NCBI GenBank assembly: GCA_001769385.1
Contig: MEPB01000019.1
Coordinates: 124,001 to 188,000 of the forward strand
Length of the DNA: 64,000 bases
Direction of reading: 5' to 3'
From: Bacteroidetes bacterium RIFCSPLOWO2_12_FULL_35_15
GTDB lineage: Bacteria > Bacteroidota > Bacteroidia > 2-12-FULL-35-15
In this document: in pieces, positions 47,884 to 57,381 of the stretch
How positions within the stretch are numbered: position 1 is the stretch's first letter
How the letters are laid out: the number at the start of each line of letters is the position of its first letter
Translations under genes and position numbers: made by a program
Notes under the pieces: generated by a model
Database searches by the model: none
What the model saw: only the letters and a program-made list of their open reading frames with translations
Told to the model about the DNA's origin: nothing

Positions 47884-48438
47884 ATGAGGGAAATATTCAT
47901 GAACGGAATTTTTCAAAAAAAACATACAATTCAAGTAGTAATATTAATTTCATGCTTACTATTAACTATTCACGTACTAACCGGATGCAAACTGCATTAT
48001 GGCTTCAGTGGGGCAACTATTCCACCAGAAGCAAAAACTGTTTCAGTTCAGTATTTTCAAAACAATGCAACACTTGCACCACCAACATTGAGTCAAACTT
48101 TTACGGAAGCATTGCGGGACAAGCTAAGTTCACAAACACGGTTGGGGCTTGTAAATAAAGAAGGAGACCTTAATTTTGAAGGTAGTATTGTGAATTATAC
48201 CACTGCTCCTATTGCTATCCAAAGTACTGATAAGGCTGCCATGAACCGATTAACAATTGCAGTCATTGTAAAATATTCCTGTTCGTTTGATGAAAAGAAA
48301 AATTTTGAACAAACCTTTTCTCGATTTGCAGATTACATAAGTACAGAAAGTCTTTCGGCAGTTGAAGGGGATTTGATCAAAGAGATTAACAATCAATTAG
48401 TTCAAGATGTTTTTAATCGCGCATTAAACGATTGGTAA
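47884..48438 (+). CDS. lptE: LptE-like LPS-assembly lipoprotein
   Basis: Outer-membrane lipoprotein expected to plug LptD in lipopolysaccharide insertion. A lipoprotein signal ends in the lipobox VLTGC (about residue 36). Conserved LptE-type segments of Bacteroidota follow: YGFSGATIPPEAKTVSVQYFQNNA, LSQTFTEALRDKL and DLNFEGSIVNY. The start could be ATG 47884 or 47899 (MNGIF). It lies 26 bases after the sigma-54 activator gene. Confidence 0.86.
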   Translation: MREIFMNGIFQKKHTIQVVILISCLLLTIHVLTGCKLHYGFSGATIPPEAKTVSVQYFQNNATLAPPTLSQTFTEALRDKLSSQTRLGLVNKEGDLNFEGSIVNYTTAPIAIQSTDKAAMNRLTIAVIVKYSCSFDEKKNFEQTFSRFADYISTESLSAVEGDLIKEINNQLVQDVFNRALNDW

Positions 48439-48474
48439 AGGAGTTTAAAAGTTTGAAAGTTAAAAAAACAGTTA

Positions 48475-49626
48475 ATGAATCGCTCTCAGTTTATATCCTA
48501 CCTTGAAAATCCTGATAAATTATCAGGGAATGACGGAGTTATGCTTTCAGAACTATTAAAAAACTTTCCTTATTTTCAAACTGCTCATTTGTTGTATGCA
48601 AAGAGCTTACATAATCAAAACAGTATCCATTACAATAACCAATTAAAAATTGCTGCCGCTTTTGTAACCGACCGTAAAAAACTGCATCGCTTAATTACAA
48701 AACAATATATTCCGGAGATTGATAGTCAAATAGAACGAATAAAAGAAAAAGTAACAGTAACAGAGGAAAGTAATGAGAAAGCTGTAATAGAAATTGTAAA
48801 AGAGGAGATAAAGGAACAACATGTTGTTATTGTTACTGAGGAAATACGGGTTGTGGAGACAGTATCGCAAGATATTGAAATTCCACAGGTAGTCAAAACA
48901 GGAGAAAAAGTAATTGAAAAAATAACGGAGTTTATCAAGGAAGATAAGGTGATTATCATTGAACAACCTGTTGAAATAAAGCTCGGACAAGAAGAGCAAA
49001 TCAATGCTATTGAGAAACCTTATGAAAGAATCGATGCCTTGGAAGTTGAATATTTATCAAATGTTGCCAATGCTAGTTTTGAGCTGGAAATAGAAAATTA
49101 TGGAAGTAATTCGGATGGAAATAATGCTGAAAGTATTGATATTAAGGTTGAAGAGGAACAAAAAGGATTTGAATCTAATTTTGTTTTAAATACGCCTGTT
49201 GAAATAGTTGTTGAAGAGAAAATATCACAAAATGATTTCGATTCATCTCAATCTCATTCATTTGCTGATTGGTTGAAAAATGTTTCACACACCACATCTG
49301 AAACATTCATCAGTGGAATTAAAGAAAACGAAAGTGTCAAAAAAACTACCGTTGAGAGTTTGATTGATAAGTTTTTACGTGAAGAACCCAAAATTTCAAA
49401 ACCGAAGGCAGAATTTTATAACCCAATAAACAAAGCTAAACAAAGTGTAGCGGATGATATTACCTTTGTAAGTGAAACTTTGGCAAAAATTTACGTTTTA
49501 CAAGGCAATTATAACAAGGCTTTGCAGGCTTATGAAAATTTACGCTTGAAATATCCAGAAAAAAAACTTTACTTTGCAGCCCAAATTAAAAATTTAAGAA
49601 AATTAATTAATCAACAAAAAGAATAA
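48475..49626 (+). CDS. Conserved Bacteroidota protein with TPR-like C-terminus, function unknown
   Basis: A 383-residue soluble protein. Residues 1-85 form a helical domain (FISYLENPDKLSGNDGVMLSELLKNFPYFQTAHLLYAKSL). A long, glutamate/valine-rich, low-complexity middle (about 90-280) is probably disordered. The C-terminal 60 residues (VSETLAKIYVLQGNYNKALQAYENLRLKYP) are a TPR-like hairpin. It ends one base before secG, suggesting translational coupling and perhaps a link to secretion; this is inferred from position only. Confidence 0.75.
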   Translation: MNRSQFISYLENPDKLSGNDGVMLSELLKNFPYFQTAHLLYAKSLHNQNSIHYNNQLKIAAAFVTDRKKLHRLITKQYIPEIDSQIERIKEKVTVTEESNEKAVIEIVKEEIKEQHVVIVTEEIRVVETVSQDIEIPQVVKTGEKVIEKITEFIKEDKVIIIEQPVEIKLGQEEQINAIEKPYERIDALEVEYLSNVANASFELEIENYGSNSDGNNAESIDIKVEEEQKGFESNFVLNTPVEIVVEEKISQNDFDSSQSHSFADWLKNVSHTTSETFISGIKENESVKKTTVESLIDKFLREEPKISKPKAEFYNPINKAKQSVADDITFVSETLAKIYVLQGNYNKALQAYENLRLKYPEKKLYFAAQIKNLRKLINQQKE

Positions 49627-49627
49627 A

Positions 49628-49987
49628 ATGGGATCTATCGTTTCAGTATTAATCGTAATTGTTTGTATCTTCCTGATATTGGTTGTGCTTGTTCAAAACT
49701 CTAAAGGAGGAGGTTTAGCATCGTCTTTTTCGTCATCAAACCAAGTTATGGGAGTGAGAAAAACAGCTGACTTTTTAGAAAAAGCTACTTGGTCTTTGGC
49801 AATTGCTTTATTAGTTTTAAGTATCCTTTCAACATCGTTTAATACACCCTCTACCAGTACGACAACAGGTGGAACAACGTCTAAGACACGCGAAATAGGA
49901 ACAACAAAAACTGATAATGCTGCTCCGGCATCAAAAACAGCACCTATAGCGCCTATTGCACCGCCAACAGGTCCTGAAAAGAAATAA
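49628..49987 (+). CDS. secG: Preprotein translocase subunit SecG
   Basis: Small inner-membrane subunit of SecYEG. Two hydrophobic helices flank the conserved LVVLVQNSKGGGLASSFSSSNQVMGVRKTADFLEKATW loop. The Thr/Pro/Ala-rich C-terminal tail is typical in Bacteroidota. 119 residues. Begins two bases after the preceding stop and is closed by a strong terminator. Confidence 0.94.
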   Translation: MGSIVSVLIVIVCIFLILVVLVQNSKGGGLASSFSSSNQVMGVRKTADFLEKATWSLAIALLVLSILSTSFNTPSTSTTTGGTTSKTREIGTTKTDNAAPASKTAPIAPIAPPTGPEKK

Positions 49988-50006
49988 ATACAAATGATAA
50001 TTTTAT

Positions 50007-50045
50007 AAATGTCAGAGTGTCACCACAACTCTGACATTTTTTTTC
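50007..50045 (+). terminator. Rho-independent terminator after secG
   Basis: Perfect twelve-base stem AAATGTCAGAGT / ACTCTGACATTT, nine-base loop and T8. It separates the miaB-secG group from groESL. Confidence 0.93.
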
Positions 50046-50068
50046 TTTTTAATCTCAAAACTGAAAAA

Positions 50069-50115
50069 TTGTCTAGTCTAACAATTATTCGGCCTTTGGG
50101 AATAATAATTGACTA
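50069..50115 (+). promoter_or_regulatory. groES promoter overlapped by long imperfect palindrome (candidate heat-shock operator)
   Basis: TTG (50069-50071), 19 bases and GGCCTTTG (50091-50098) resemble the Bacteroidota promoter, with TA replaced by GG. Centred on it is an inverted repeat. The inner arms ATTATTC / GAATAAT are perfect around a nine-base spacer, and an outer TAGTC / GACTA is joined by mostly matching bases (50074-50115). The nine-base spacer equals that of the CIRCE element bound by HrcA, but the arm sequence differs. Confidence 0.55.
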
Positions 50116-50171
50116 ATTGGGAACGCAATTTTAAATTCTAAACATTTTTAAACTTTAAATACTAAATAAAT

Positions 50172-50462
50172 ATGGCAAAAGTAAGCATCAAACCTGTAGC
50201 AGGCACTCAAAACAGAGTTGTAGTAGAAGCCGCTGCAGCTGAAGAAAAAACAGCTGGAGGAATTATTATTCCGGATACCGCTAAAGAAAAACCACAACGT
50301 GGAAAAGTTATCGCAGTTAGTGATATTGATGATAAAGGCAATAAACCGGCCGTAAAAGTTGGAGATACTGTGTTGTATGGAAAATATGCAGGTACCGAAG
50401 TTCAGGTTACCGGAAAAGACTATCTGATCATGCGTGAAAGTGATATTTTCGCAATCGTATAA
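50172..50462 (+). CDS. groES: Co-chaperonin GroES
   Basis: Heptameric lid of the GroEL chaperonin. The 96 residues cover the whole family: [36 protein letters not shown] holds the GroEL-binding mobile loop, followed by [14 protein letters not shown] and YLIMRESDI. Encoded 117 bases before groEL; both probably use the promoter at 50069-50098. Confidence 0.96.
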   Translation: MAKVSIKPVAGTQNRVVVEAAAAEEKTAGGIIIPDTAKEKPQRGKVIAVSDIDDKGNKPAVKVGDTVLYGKYAGTEVQVTGKDYLIMRESDIFAIV

Positions 50463-52217
<1,755 letters not shown>

Positions 52218-52240
52218 TTCAATCATTTTAAAACAAATAA

Positions 52241-52273
52241 AAACCTCTTGAATTTTTTCAAGAGGTTTTTTTA
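52241..52273 (+). terminator. Rho-independent terminator after groEL
   Basis: Perfect stem AAACCTCTTGAA / TTCAAGAGGTTT with a short T-rich loop and a following T run, 23 bases after the groEL stop. Confidence 0.93.
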
Positions 52274-52459
52274 TGTACTTTGTTTTACGTTTCTGAATGA
52301 TTTTTCTCTCGATCCCTTTTTGACTTCGATTGGCTCAAACGATTGTGTGTATTCCTGTTGAACTTGTCGAAACAGGTGTGATGTCTTTCCGGATCAATGA
52401 ACGCCACATGACAGCCACATAATAATTCAGAAGTTTACGAGATTTAAAAACAGCAATTT

Positions 52460-52903
52460 TTATTTGCTTAATAATTCTTTAACAAACGTTGAAATTATTT
52501 TTCCATCTGCCTTGCCTGCTAATTGTTTCGAAGCAACACCCATCACTTTTCCCATATCAGCGGGTGATGAAGCCCCAACACTTGCAATAATTTTTGCTAC
52601 TTCTGCTTTAATTTCTTCTTCACTCATTTGCTTTGGCAAATAAGATTCTATAACAGCTGCTTGTGTTAATTCAACTTCTGCTAAATCAGTTCTGTTTTGT
52701 GTTTTATAAACTTCTGCAGTTTCTTTACGTTGCTTCACCATTTTTTGCATTGCCTTCAATTCGGTTTCATCCGTGTATCCTTCAGGCGATGTTTTTAATA
52801 ATAATATTGCCGATTTAACAGCACGTAACGATTCTAATTTTGCAGCATCTTTCGCTAACATCGCTGATTTAATATCAGCATTTATTTTTTCTTCTAAGGC
52901 CAT
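52460..52903 (-). CDS. yqeY: GatB/YqeY domain protein
   Basis: A 147-residue helical protein matching the YqeY family, related to the tail domain of GatB of the amidotransferase. LEEKINADIKSAMLAKDAAKLESLRAVKSAI and the C-terminal ADMGKVMGVASKQLAGKADGKIISTFVKELL are characteristic. A role in tRNA-dependent amidation or tRNA binding is suggested for the family but not proven. The 186 bases between it and the groEL terminator hold only decayed repeat-like sequence. Confidence 0.92.
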   Translation of the reverse strand: MALEEKINADIKSAMLAKDAAKLESLRAVKSAILLLKTSPEGYTDETELKAMQKMVKQRKETAEVYKTQNRTDLAEVELTQAAVIESYLPKQMSEEEIKAEVAKIIASVGASSPADMGKVMGVASKQLAGKADGKIISTFVKELLSK

Positions 52904-53019
52904 TTTATTTCAGTTTAAAGTTAGAAAGTTGAAGGTTTAAAGTTAAATATTTTTTAATAACAATTATTTAAGTGTTTTTTGCATTCCGTTAGTTCAATTA
53001 CAGTAATTTGATTAAGAGC

Positions 53020-53173
53020 CTGTTTAAATTTTAATAAAAAATCTAATTAGGATATTTTTAATCATTCTGTCATTTCGACCAGAGGGAGAAATCTCAATAA
53101 AATTAAGATAAAAACGAGATTTCTCCCTCTGGTCGAAATGACATATAATATATTTTTCGTAAAATTTAAACAG
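53020..53173. repeat. Composite inverted-repeat element (MITE-like), 154 bp
   Basis: The outer arms CTGTTTAAATTTTA (53020-53033) and TAAAATTTAAACAG (53160-53173) are perfect 14-base inverted repeats, with imperfect extension outward (AGAGC / GTCT). Nested inside is a perfect 27-base inverted repeat starting GTCATTTCGACCAGAGGG (53069-53095) and ending GGTCGAAATGAC (53116-53142). No ORF is present. The whole gap 52904-53203 has no other feature. Non-autonomous mobile element, possibly one repeat inserted in another. Confidence 0.75.
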
Positions 53174-53203
53174 CGTCTAAGTAAACGCAAATTCTTTTAT
53201 TTT

Positions 53204-54142
53204 TTAATGCTGTGTAATAAAATCACCAATTGCATTTGTGTAATTCAGAAAACCCATTGTTGAAGGAATGCTGCTGTGTCCCGCATTTGGTATTCGGTGC
53301 GCTTCTTTATATGTTCCCTTATAATTTGCATACACCACTTCACCATGAGTGGTGATGTTTAAAAAATCATCTTCCACTCCGTGAATCCAGAAAAAGGGTT
53401 GTTGTACACTTTTTATTTCTTCGCCATTGTTTATTTTTAAGTCGGTAACACAAGTACCCGGCAACGCTAATCCTGTTGCGTCCTGTACCATTACTTCCGC
53501 TGAAGCGAATGGAGCTTCCAATATGAGTTTACAAGGCTTCAAGCTTCGTGGTTCAGCGCTTAATTTTGTTGCAGGCGCTGTTCCCATACTAAATCCATAG
53601 ATCACTAATCGATCATTTGTCAAACCACTATTTTTCAGCCATTTTAAACCTGCCTCAACATCGGTGTACAAGGCATCTTCAGTAGGTTCTCCTTCCGACA
53701 TCCCGAAACCGCGATAATCGATCATTAATACACCAAAACGATTTTTACTTTTTGTATTTGCCAATAATTTGGCACGTTGCCAGTAAAAATCCATGTGGTC
53801 CTTGTTCCCATGACAATACATTATAACTGTGTCACTTGCAATAGTATTGATGTTGCCAATGTACAGTGCGTAAATGTTGGTAGCGCTGGATTCATCATTT
53901 GACTGTGATTGAAGTGTAAAGACATGCACTAAACTATCGGGTATGTGATAACTATAATCAAGGGTGAAATCAACCTCTCCGGTATAATTATCCAATTTGT
54001 ATTCTGTTAGTTTTGTTTTATTATACAGATTATCATCTAAACGCAGACAGCTTGAAAAGCTTAAGGTCATTGCAAAAATTAAGGTTCCTGCTTTTGTTTT
54101 TCCCGAAAGGAAAAAGTGTTGGTATAAAAAAAATATTTTCAT
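53204..54142 (-). CDS. Alpha/beta hydrolase lipoprotein (serine hydrolase)
   Basis: A 312-residue exported hydrolase. The N-terminus has a hydrophobic segment ending in the lipobox-like FSSC (about residue 32). The fold motifs are present: YCHGNKDHMDFYW (oxyanion region), MIDYRGFGMSEGEP, the nucleophile elbow YGFSMGTAPA, an aspartate near HGVEDDFLN and histidine in NAGHSS. The substrate is unknown; BAAT/dienelactone-like esterases are similar. It starts two bases after the stop of the upstream lipoprotein gene, so the two form an operon. Confidence 0.85.
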   Translation of the reverse strand: MKIFFLYQHFFLSGKTKAGTLIFAMTLSFSSCLRLDDNLYNKTKLTEYKLDNYTGEVDFTLDYSYHIPDSLVHVFTLQSQSNDESSATNIYALYIGNINTIASDTVIMYCHGNKDHMDFYWQRAKLLANTKSKNRFGVLMIDYRGFGMSEGEPTEDALYTDVEAGLKWLKNSGLTNDRLVIYGFSMGTAPATKLSAEPRSLKPCKLILEAPFASAEVMVQDATGLALPGTCVTDLKINNGEEIKSVQQPFFWIHGVEDDFLNITTHGEVVYANYKGTYKEAHRIPNAGHSSIPSTMGFLNYTNAIGDFITQH

Positions 54143-54144
54143 GA

Positions 54145-54810
54145 CTAATTAAATTTGTAAGTATAGCCTAAATAAATCCCTAAAGCACCATGGTTTTTAA
54201 ATGGTGTTTGATATTCTACCGTTAATTTTTCATTGGATAAATTAGGGGCAATTATTTTTGCCTCCATTTTAAAATTCCATTTTTTGCCAGTAAAATCATG
54301 TCCGATCAAAGGTGTGAACATCCAGCGATTAGACTGTTTTATGTCATACGCTTTTTTTTGTGATAATTCAAACCAATTATCAAAGCCAACATAAAAAAAG
54401 TTTTTTCGTTTTCCATATTCCCAAAATACATTGATATCCAATTGAGGATAAAATTTGTGGGCATCTTTATCCCGATAAATAATATTAGCAACTGTAGAAA
54501 TTGAAAGTGCGGGAATATATTTTTTTTGTTTGAGCAATTGTTTTGTTGCACCAAGTTCCATTTGAAAATTTCCGTACAATGCTGAGGTGACATTAATGGC
54601 AGCAAATCCTGTAAGTGTACTGTCAATACCGTAACCGTAGCTTGCTGTTAAAAACGGAACCGGAATAGTTGCAGTCCCGTATTTAAACAGGGGGCCACCC
54701 AATGATACATTTGCTGCATGTTGTTTCTTCTCCAATGGTTTTACAAAACGTGAAGGCGCACATGAAAAGAAGAAGCTGAGAAATAAAAAAAACAGAAATT
54801 TAAGTCGCAT
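54145..54810 (-). CDS. Lipoprotein with beta-rich body, function unknown
   Basis: The signal peptide MRLKFLFFLFLSFFFSC ends in a lipobox cysteine at 17. The 200-residue body is rich in aromatic and alternating residues (ATIPVPFLTASYGYGIDSTLTGFAAINVTS, FYVGFDNWFELSQ, LGIYLGYTYKFN), with an aromatic C-terminal end as in outer-membrane barrels. It is transcribed just ahead of the alpha/beta hydrolase. No family name recognised. Confidence 0.72.
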   Translation of the reverse strand: MRLKFLFFLFLSFFFSCAPSRFVKPLEKKQHAANVSLGGPLFKYGTATIPVPFLTASYGYGIDSTLTGFAAINVTSALYGNFQMELGATKQLLKQKKYIPALSISTVANIIYRDKDAHKFYPQLDINVFWEYGKRKNFFYVGFDNWFELSQKKAYDIKQSNRWMFTPLIGHDFTGKKWNFKMEAKIIAPNLSNEKLTVEYQTPFKNHGALGIYLGYTYKFN

Positions 54811-54831
54811 AAACAGTTTTTTTGAATCTCA

Positions 54832-54839
54832 CAAAATTA
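54832..54839 (-). promoter_or_regulatory. -7 promoter element (TAATTTTG) for the lipoprotein/hydrolase pair
   Basis: Exact TAnnTTTG match on the minus strand 21 bases before the ATG at 54810. The -33 TTG is not at the expected distance. Confidence 0.45.
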
Positions 54840-54958
54840 CAGCATTATACTAAAGATATTTTATTTATTTGGACAAAATATTAATGCTTATGATTTGAAA
54901 AAATGCAATAGAAATTCTTTTCGCAACCCTATTTTGTTTCGGTTTATGAGAAAAATAT

Positions 54959-54966
54959 TAACTTTG
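54959..54966 (+). promoter_or_regulatory. -7 promoter element (TAACTTTG) for the DUF4834-like gene
   Basis: Exact TAnnTTTG match nine bases before the ATG at 54976, with a TTG at 54934-54936 (22-base spacer). It implies a very short leader and argues against the upstream TTG start of the ORF track. Confidence 0.5.
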
Positions 54967-54975
54967 AGGTCGAAA

Positions 54976-55188
54976 ATGAAAGATATTTTTTATACCGTAT
55001 TAGTAGTCTGGATAATTTGGCGTGTACTTAACAGTGTCAGTGTTTACAGAGCAAAGCGGTCGAATCCTCAACCACCACCTTCACGCAAAGAAGGCGAAAC
55101 GACTGTTGATTATGTTCCTCCTGCAAAAAAAGCGATCAGTGATGAGGAAGGAGAATACGTTGATTACGAGGAGATAAAAAAAGAATAA
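54976..55188 (+). CDS. Small membrane-anchored protein, DUF4834-like
   Basis: The start at 54976 gives 70 residues: one N-terminal helix (MKDIFYTVLVVWIIWRVLNS), then a short, Pro- and acid-rich cytoplasmic tail (PQPPPSRKEGETTVDYVP, EEGEYVDYEEIKKE). This layout matches the small DUF4834 proteins of Bacteroidota, whose role is unknown. The start is chosen because a promoter element sits between it and the ORF-track TTG. Confidence 0.7.
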   Translation: MKDIFYTVLVVWIIWRVLNSVSVYRAKRSNPQPPPSRKEGETTVDYVPPAKKAISDEEGEYVDYEEIKKE

Positions 55189-55201
55189 GTCGTTTTTTAT
55201 A

Positions 55202-56242
55202 TTAAAAAGTTTCGCAGTCTTTACACAGGTCAATTTCTTTCTTTTTTCCTTTCATGAATTTATGAAGCATCTCTAAACGCAAGGGTTTGCTGTAGATGGA
55301 AAACAATTTATCCTTATTAATATTGCCAATAACGCCTTTTGAATTTAAATCGGCACAACAAACAGTAATATCACCGTTTGGCAACAATACCAATTGATGC
55401 ATCAATAAACTACAGCCGATCTTGTGACTTTTCAAGCTTTTATTTTTTAGTTCTTCAATCTCCACTTCTCCTCCCCAATTATGAGCATAACGAAGCTCAT
55501 AGCCATCCACCATGTTCAATAGTGTTATAAATTCCTCACTCATCCATTTTGTATTGAGTTTGTTTTTATAATCAACCAAAGTAATGATTCCTGTTGGGAT
55601 CGGCTTAGAAGTTTTTTTATTGAGTTCAACAAATATGTTAATGTTTTTTACAAATTCATCCCATTTTGCACGCACCCTCATTTCTTCAAATTTTTCTCTG
55701 CTTCCACCATCCATGCTAAATCTGATATAATCTAAAACACCTGACTCAATGAGCGTTTTAGAGTTTTTATCATCTAAAATAGTAGCGTTGGTAAGTAAAG
55801 AAATCTTAGGAAAAGATATTCTTTTGTCTCGTGCAAGATCTTTATAATGCTTGATAATCGAAAGCATTTCATCTAAATTTGGATGGAGTAATACTTCTCC
55901 TGCATTATATAAATGAAGTGTTTTGACACTGCTGAAACGACTGTCACTTAATAGATCTTCAAAAAAATGTTTTAAAATTGCAGGACTCATCCGCACTTTC
56001 GTTTTCTCGTGATCGAGAGAACAAAGTTTACAGCGTAGATTGCAATAGCTTACAAATTCAATGTTAATTTCAGTAATAGAACTTTTGCTTTTGACAAGCT
56101 TTAATTTGTAATACAGCCAATAATTGAATGAATAGGAAAGTCCTTGCATGAATTCAACAATGCGCCAGATGAAAGTACTTTTGCCAATGCGCTGAACCAA
56201 AAAATTTTTAAACTCAAATGTATTTACTTGAAATCCGAACAT
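55202..56242 (-). CDS. Radical SAM/SPASM domain protein
   Basis: A 346-residue iron-sulfur enzyme. The radical SAM cluster motif CNLRCKLC lies near residue 68. The barrel follows with LYNAGEVLLHPNLDEM and SLLTNATILDD. A C-terminal SPASM-type region has CSLLMHQLVLLPNGDITVCCAD and the terminal CKDC. Such enzymes modify peptides or small molecules; no precursor peptide gene is evident next to it. The N-terminal 55 residues (amphipathic) are unusual for the family. Confidence 0.88.
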   Translation of the reverse strand: MFGFQVNTFEFKNFLVQRIGKSTFIWRIVEFMQGLSYSFNYWLYYKLKLVKSKSSITEINIEFVSYCNLRCKLCSLDHEKTKVRMSPAILKHFFEDLLSDSRFSSVKTLHLYNAGEVLLHPNLDEMLSIIKHYKDLARDKRISFPKISLLTNATILDDKNSKTLIESGVLDYIRFSMDGGSREKFEEMRVRAKWDEFVKNINIFVELNKKTSKPIPTGIITLVDYKNKLNTKWMSEEFITLLNMVDGYELRYAHNWGGEVEIEELKNKSLKSHKIGCSLLMHQLVLLPNGDITVCCADLNSKGVIGNINKDKLFSIYSKPLRLEMLHKFMKGKKKEIDLCKDCETF

Positions 56243-56263
56243 AATTTATTATTGAATGATACA

Positions 56264-56271
56264 CAAAATTA
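56264..56271 (-). promoter_or_regulatory. -7 promoter element (TAATTTTG) for the radical SAM gene
   Basis: Exact TAnnTTTG on the minus strand, 21 bases before the ATG at 56242. No well-spaced -33 TTG. Confidence 0.45.
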
Positions 56272-56372
56272 AGGAATATATGAATGAGAAAACTGACCAA
56301 AATCATGTTTGGAGGATAAGCAAAGCAAAAATGAAAAAATGGTTTTTTTGGAAGGGATTGATTTAAAAAAAA

Positions 56373-57170
56373 TTATTTTTTTGTCATCAAACGCATCAAT
56401 TTGTAAAATGTTTTTGGAAAAAATTGTTTTATATATACTGAAAATATTTCATAATTACCGATATATTTATGATGTCTGTTTGTCTTTATTGCATTAACAA
56501 TGCCTTTGGCGCAGTCCATCGGATCCATTCCTTTTTTTTGAGCAGGACTTTTCTTGTTGAATTCGCTGCCATCTTCTGTTAAAGATTTTACTCCTACATC
56601 TGTATTTATAAAGCCCGGACTAACAATTAAAACATCAATATTATCGGGATGCAATTCTTCCCGGAGGGATTCAAAATAACCATAAAGCGCATGTTTAGAA
56701 GCAGCATAGGTTGTATATAATGGCAATCCAAATTTCCCTAAAATACTTGTTATTACTACTAATTTTCCGCTTTTTTGTTTGCGCATCACATGAGCCACAG
56801 CTTTGGTTAATGCAACCGTTCCGAAAAAATTAATTTCCATAATTTTTCGTTCCACTTCCATTTGTGTTTTAAGCGCGTTACTTCTTTGTGCAATACCTCC
56901 ATTGTTGATCAAAATATCAATTCGCCCAAATTTGGAAACTACTTGTTGCACTTTTTCTTCAATGTTTTCGGTATGTTCCAGATCGATGGGTAGAATAAAT
57001 AATTGATTTGATTCTGTTTTACAGTTTTCTGCAACACGCTTTAACTCCGCATCTCTGCGTGCCGAAATAATTACCGTTGCCCCTTCAGCGATACAAACAT
57101 ATGCTAGTGCTTCTCCTATTCCGGATGATGCACCGGTAACCCAAATCACTTTATCTTTTAAATCAGACAT
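56373..57170 (-). CDS. Short-chain dehydrogenase/reductase (SDR)
   Basis: Classical SDR of 265 residues. It has the NAD(P)-binding motif TGASSGIGEA (residues 14-23), the DxxD-type IDLEH, NNGG near residue 90, the catalytic serine in ITSILGKFG, and YAASKHA (Tyr and Lys of the active site). The C-terminal hydrophobic stretch may bind the membrane. Substrate not determinable. Monocistronic by position. Confidence 0.92.
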   Translation of the reverse strand: MSDLKDKVIWVTGASSGIGEALAYVCIAEGATVIISARRDAELKRVAENCKTESNQLFILPIDLEHTENIEEKVQQVVSKFGRIDILINNGGIAQRSNALKTQMEVERKIMEINFFGTVALTKAVAHVMRKQKSGKLVVITSILGKFGLPLYTTYAASKHALYGYFESLREELHPDNIDVLIVSPGFINTDVGVKSLTEDGSEFNKKSPAQKKGMDPMDCAKGIVNAIKTNRHHKYIGNYEIFSVYIKQFFPKTFYKLMRLMTKK

Positions 57171-57190
57171 TCCTTGTTGTTTTCTAAACT

Positions 57191-57198
57191 CAAAAATA
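57191..57198 (-). promoter_or_regulatory. -7 promoter element (TATTTTTG) for the SDR gene
   Basis: Exact TAnnTTTG match on the minus strand 20 bases before the ATG at 57170. A TTG is 16 bases further upstream, slightly closer than usual. Confidence 0.45.
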
Positions 57199-57381
57199 CT
57201 AAAGATTATGATTACAATATAAGTACTTTTTGTAGCAAATAAATAACCATTCAGCCTTAAAAATTACCATTTAACAAAATCATTTTGCCATATTGTTGAA
57301 TTAAGGTAAATTCGTTGCAATTATTAACAAAAGATAAAACAAAAGTTCGCGAGTACAACAAAAAAAATAATCATATTAAAG

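Noticed and set aside
48691-49004. Two antisense ORFs of about 100 residues opposite the 383-residue protein
   Set aside because: They arise from the repetitive Glu/Val/Ile codons of the real gene and have biased composition (Phe/Tyr/Leu or Ser/Ile).
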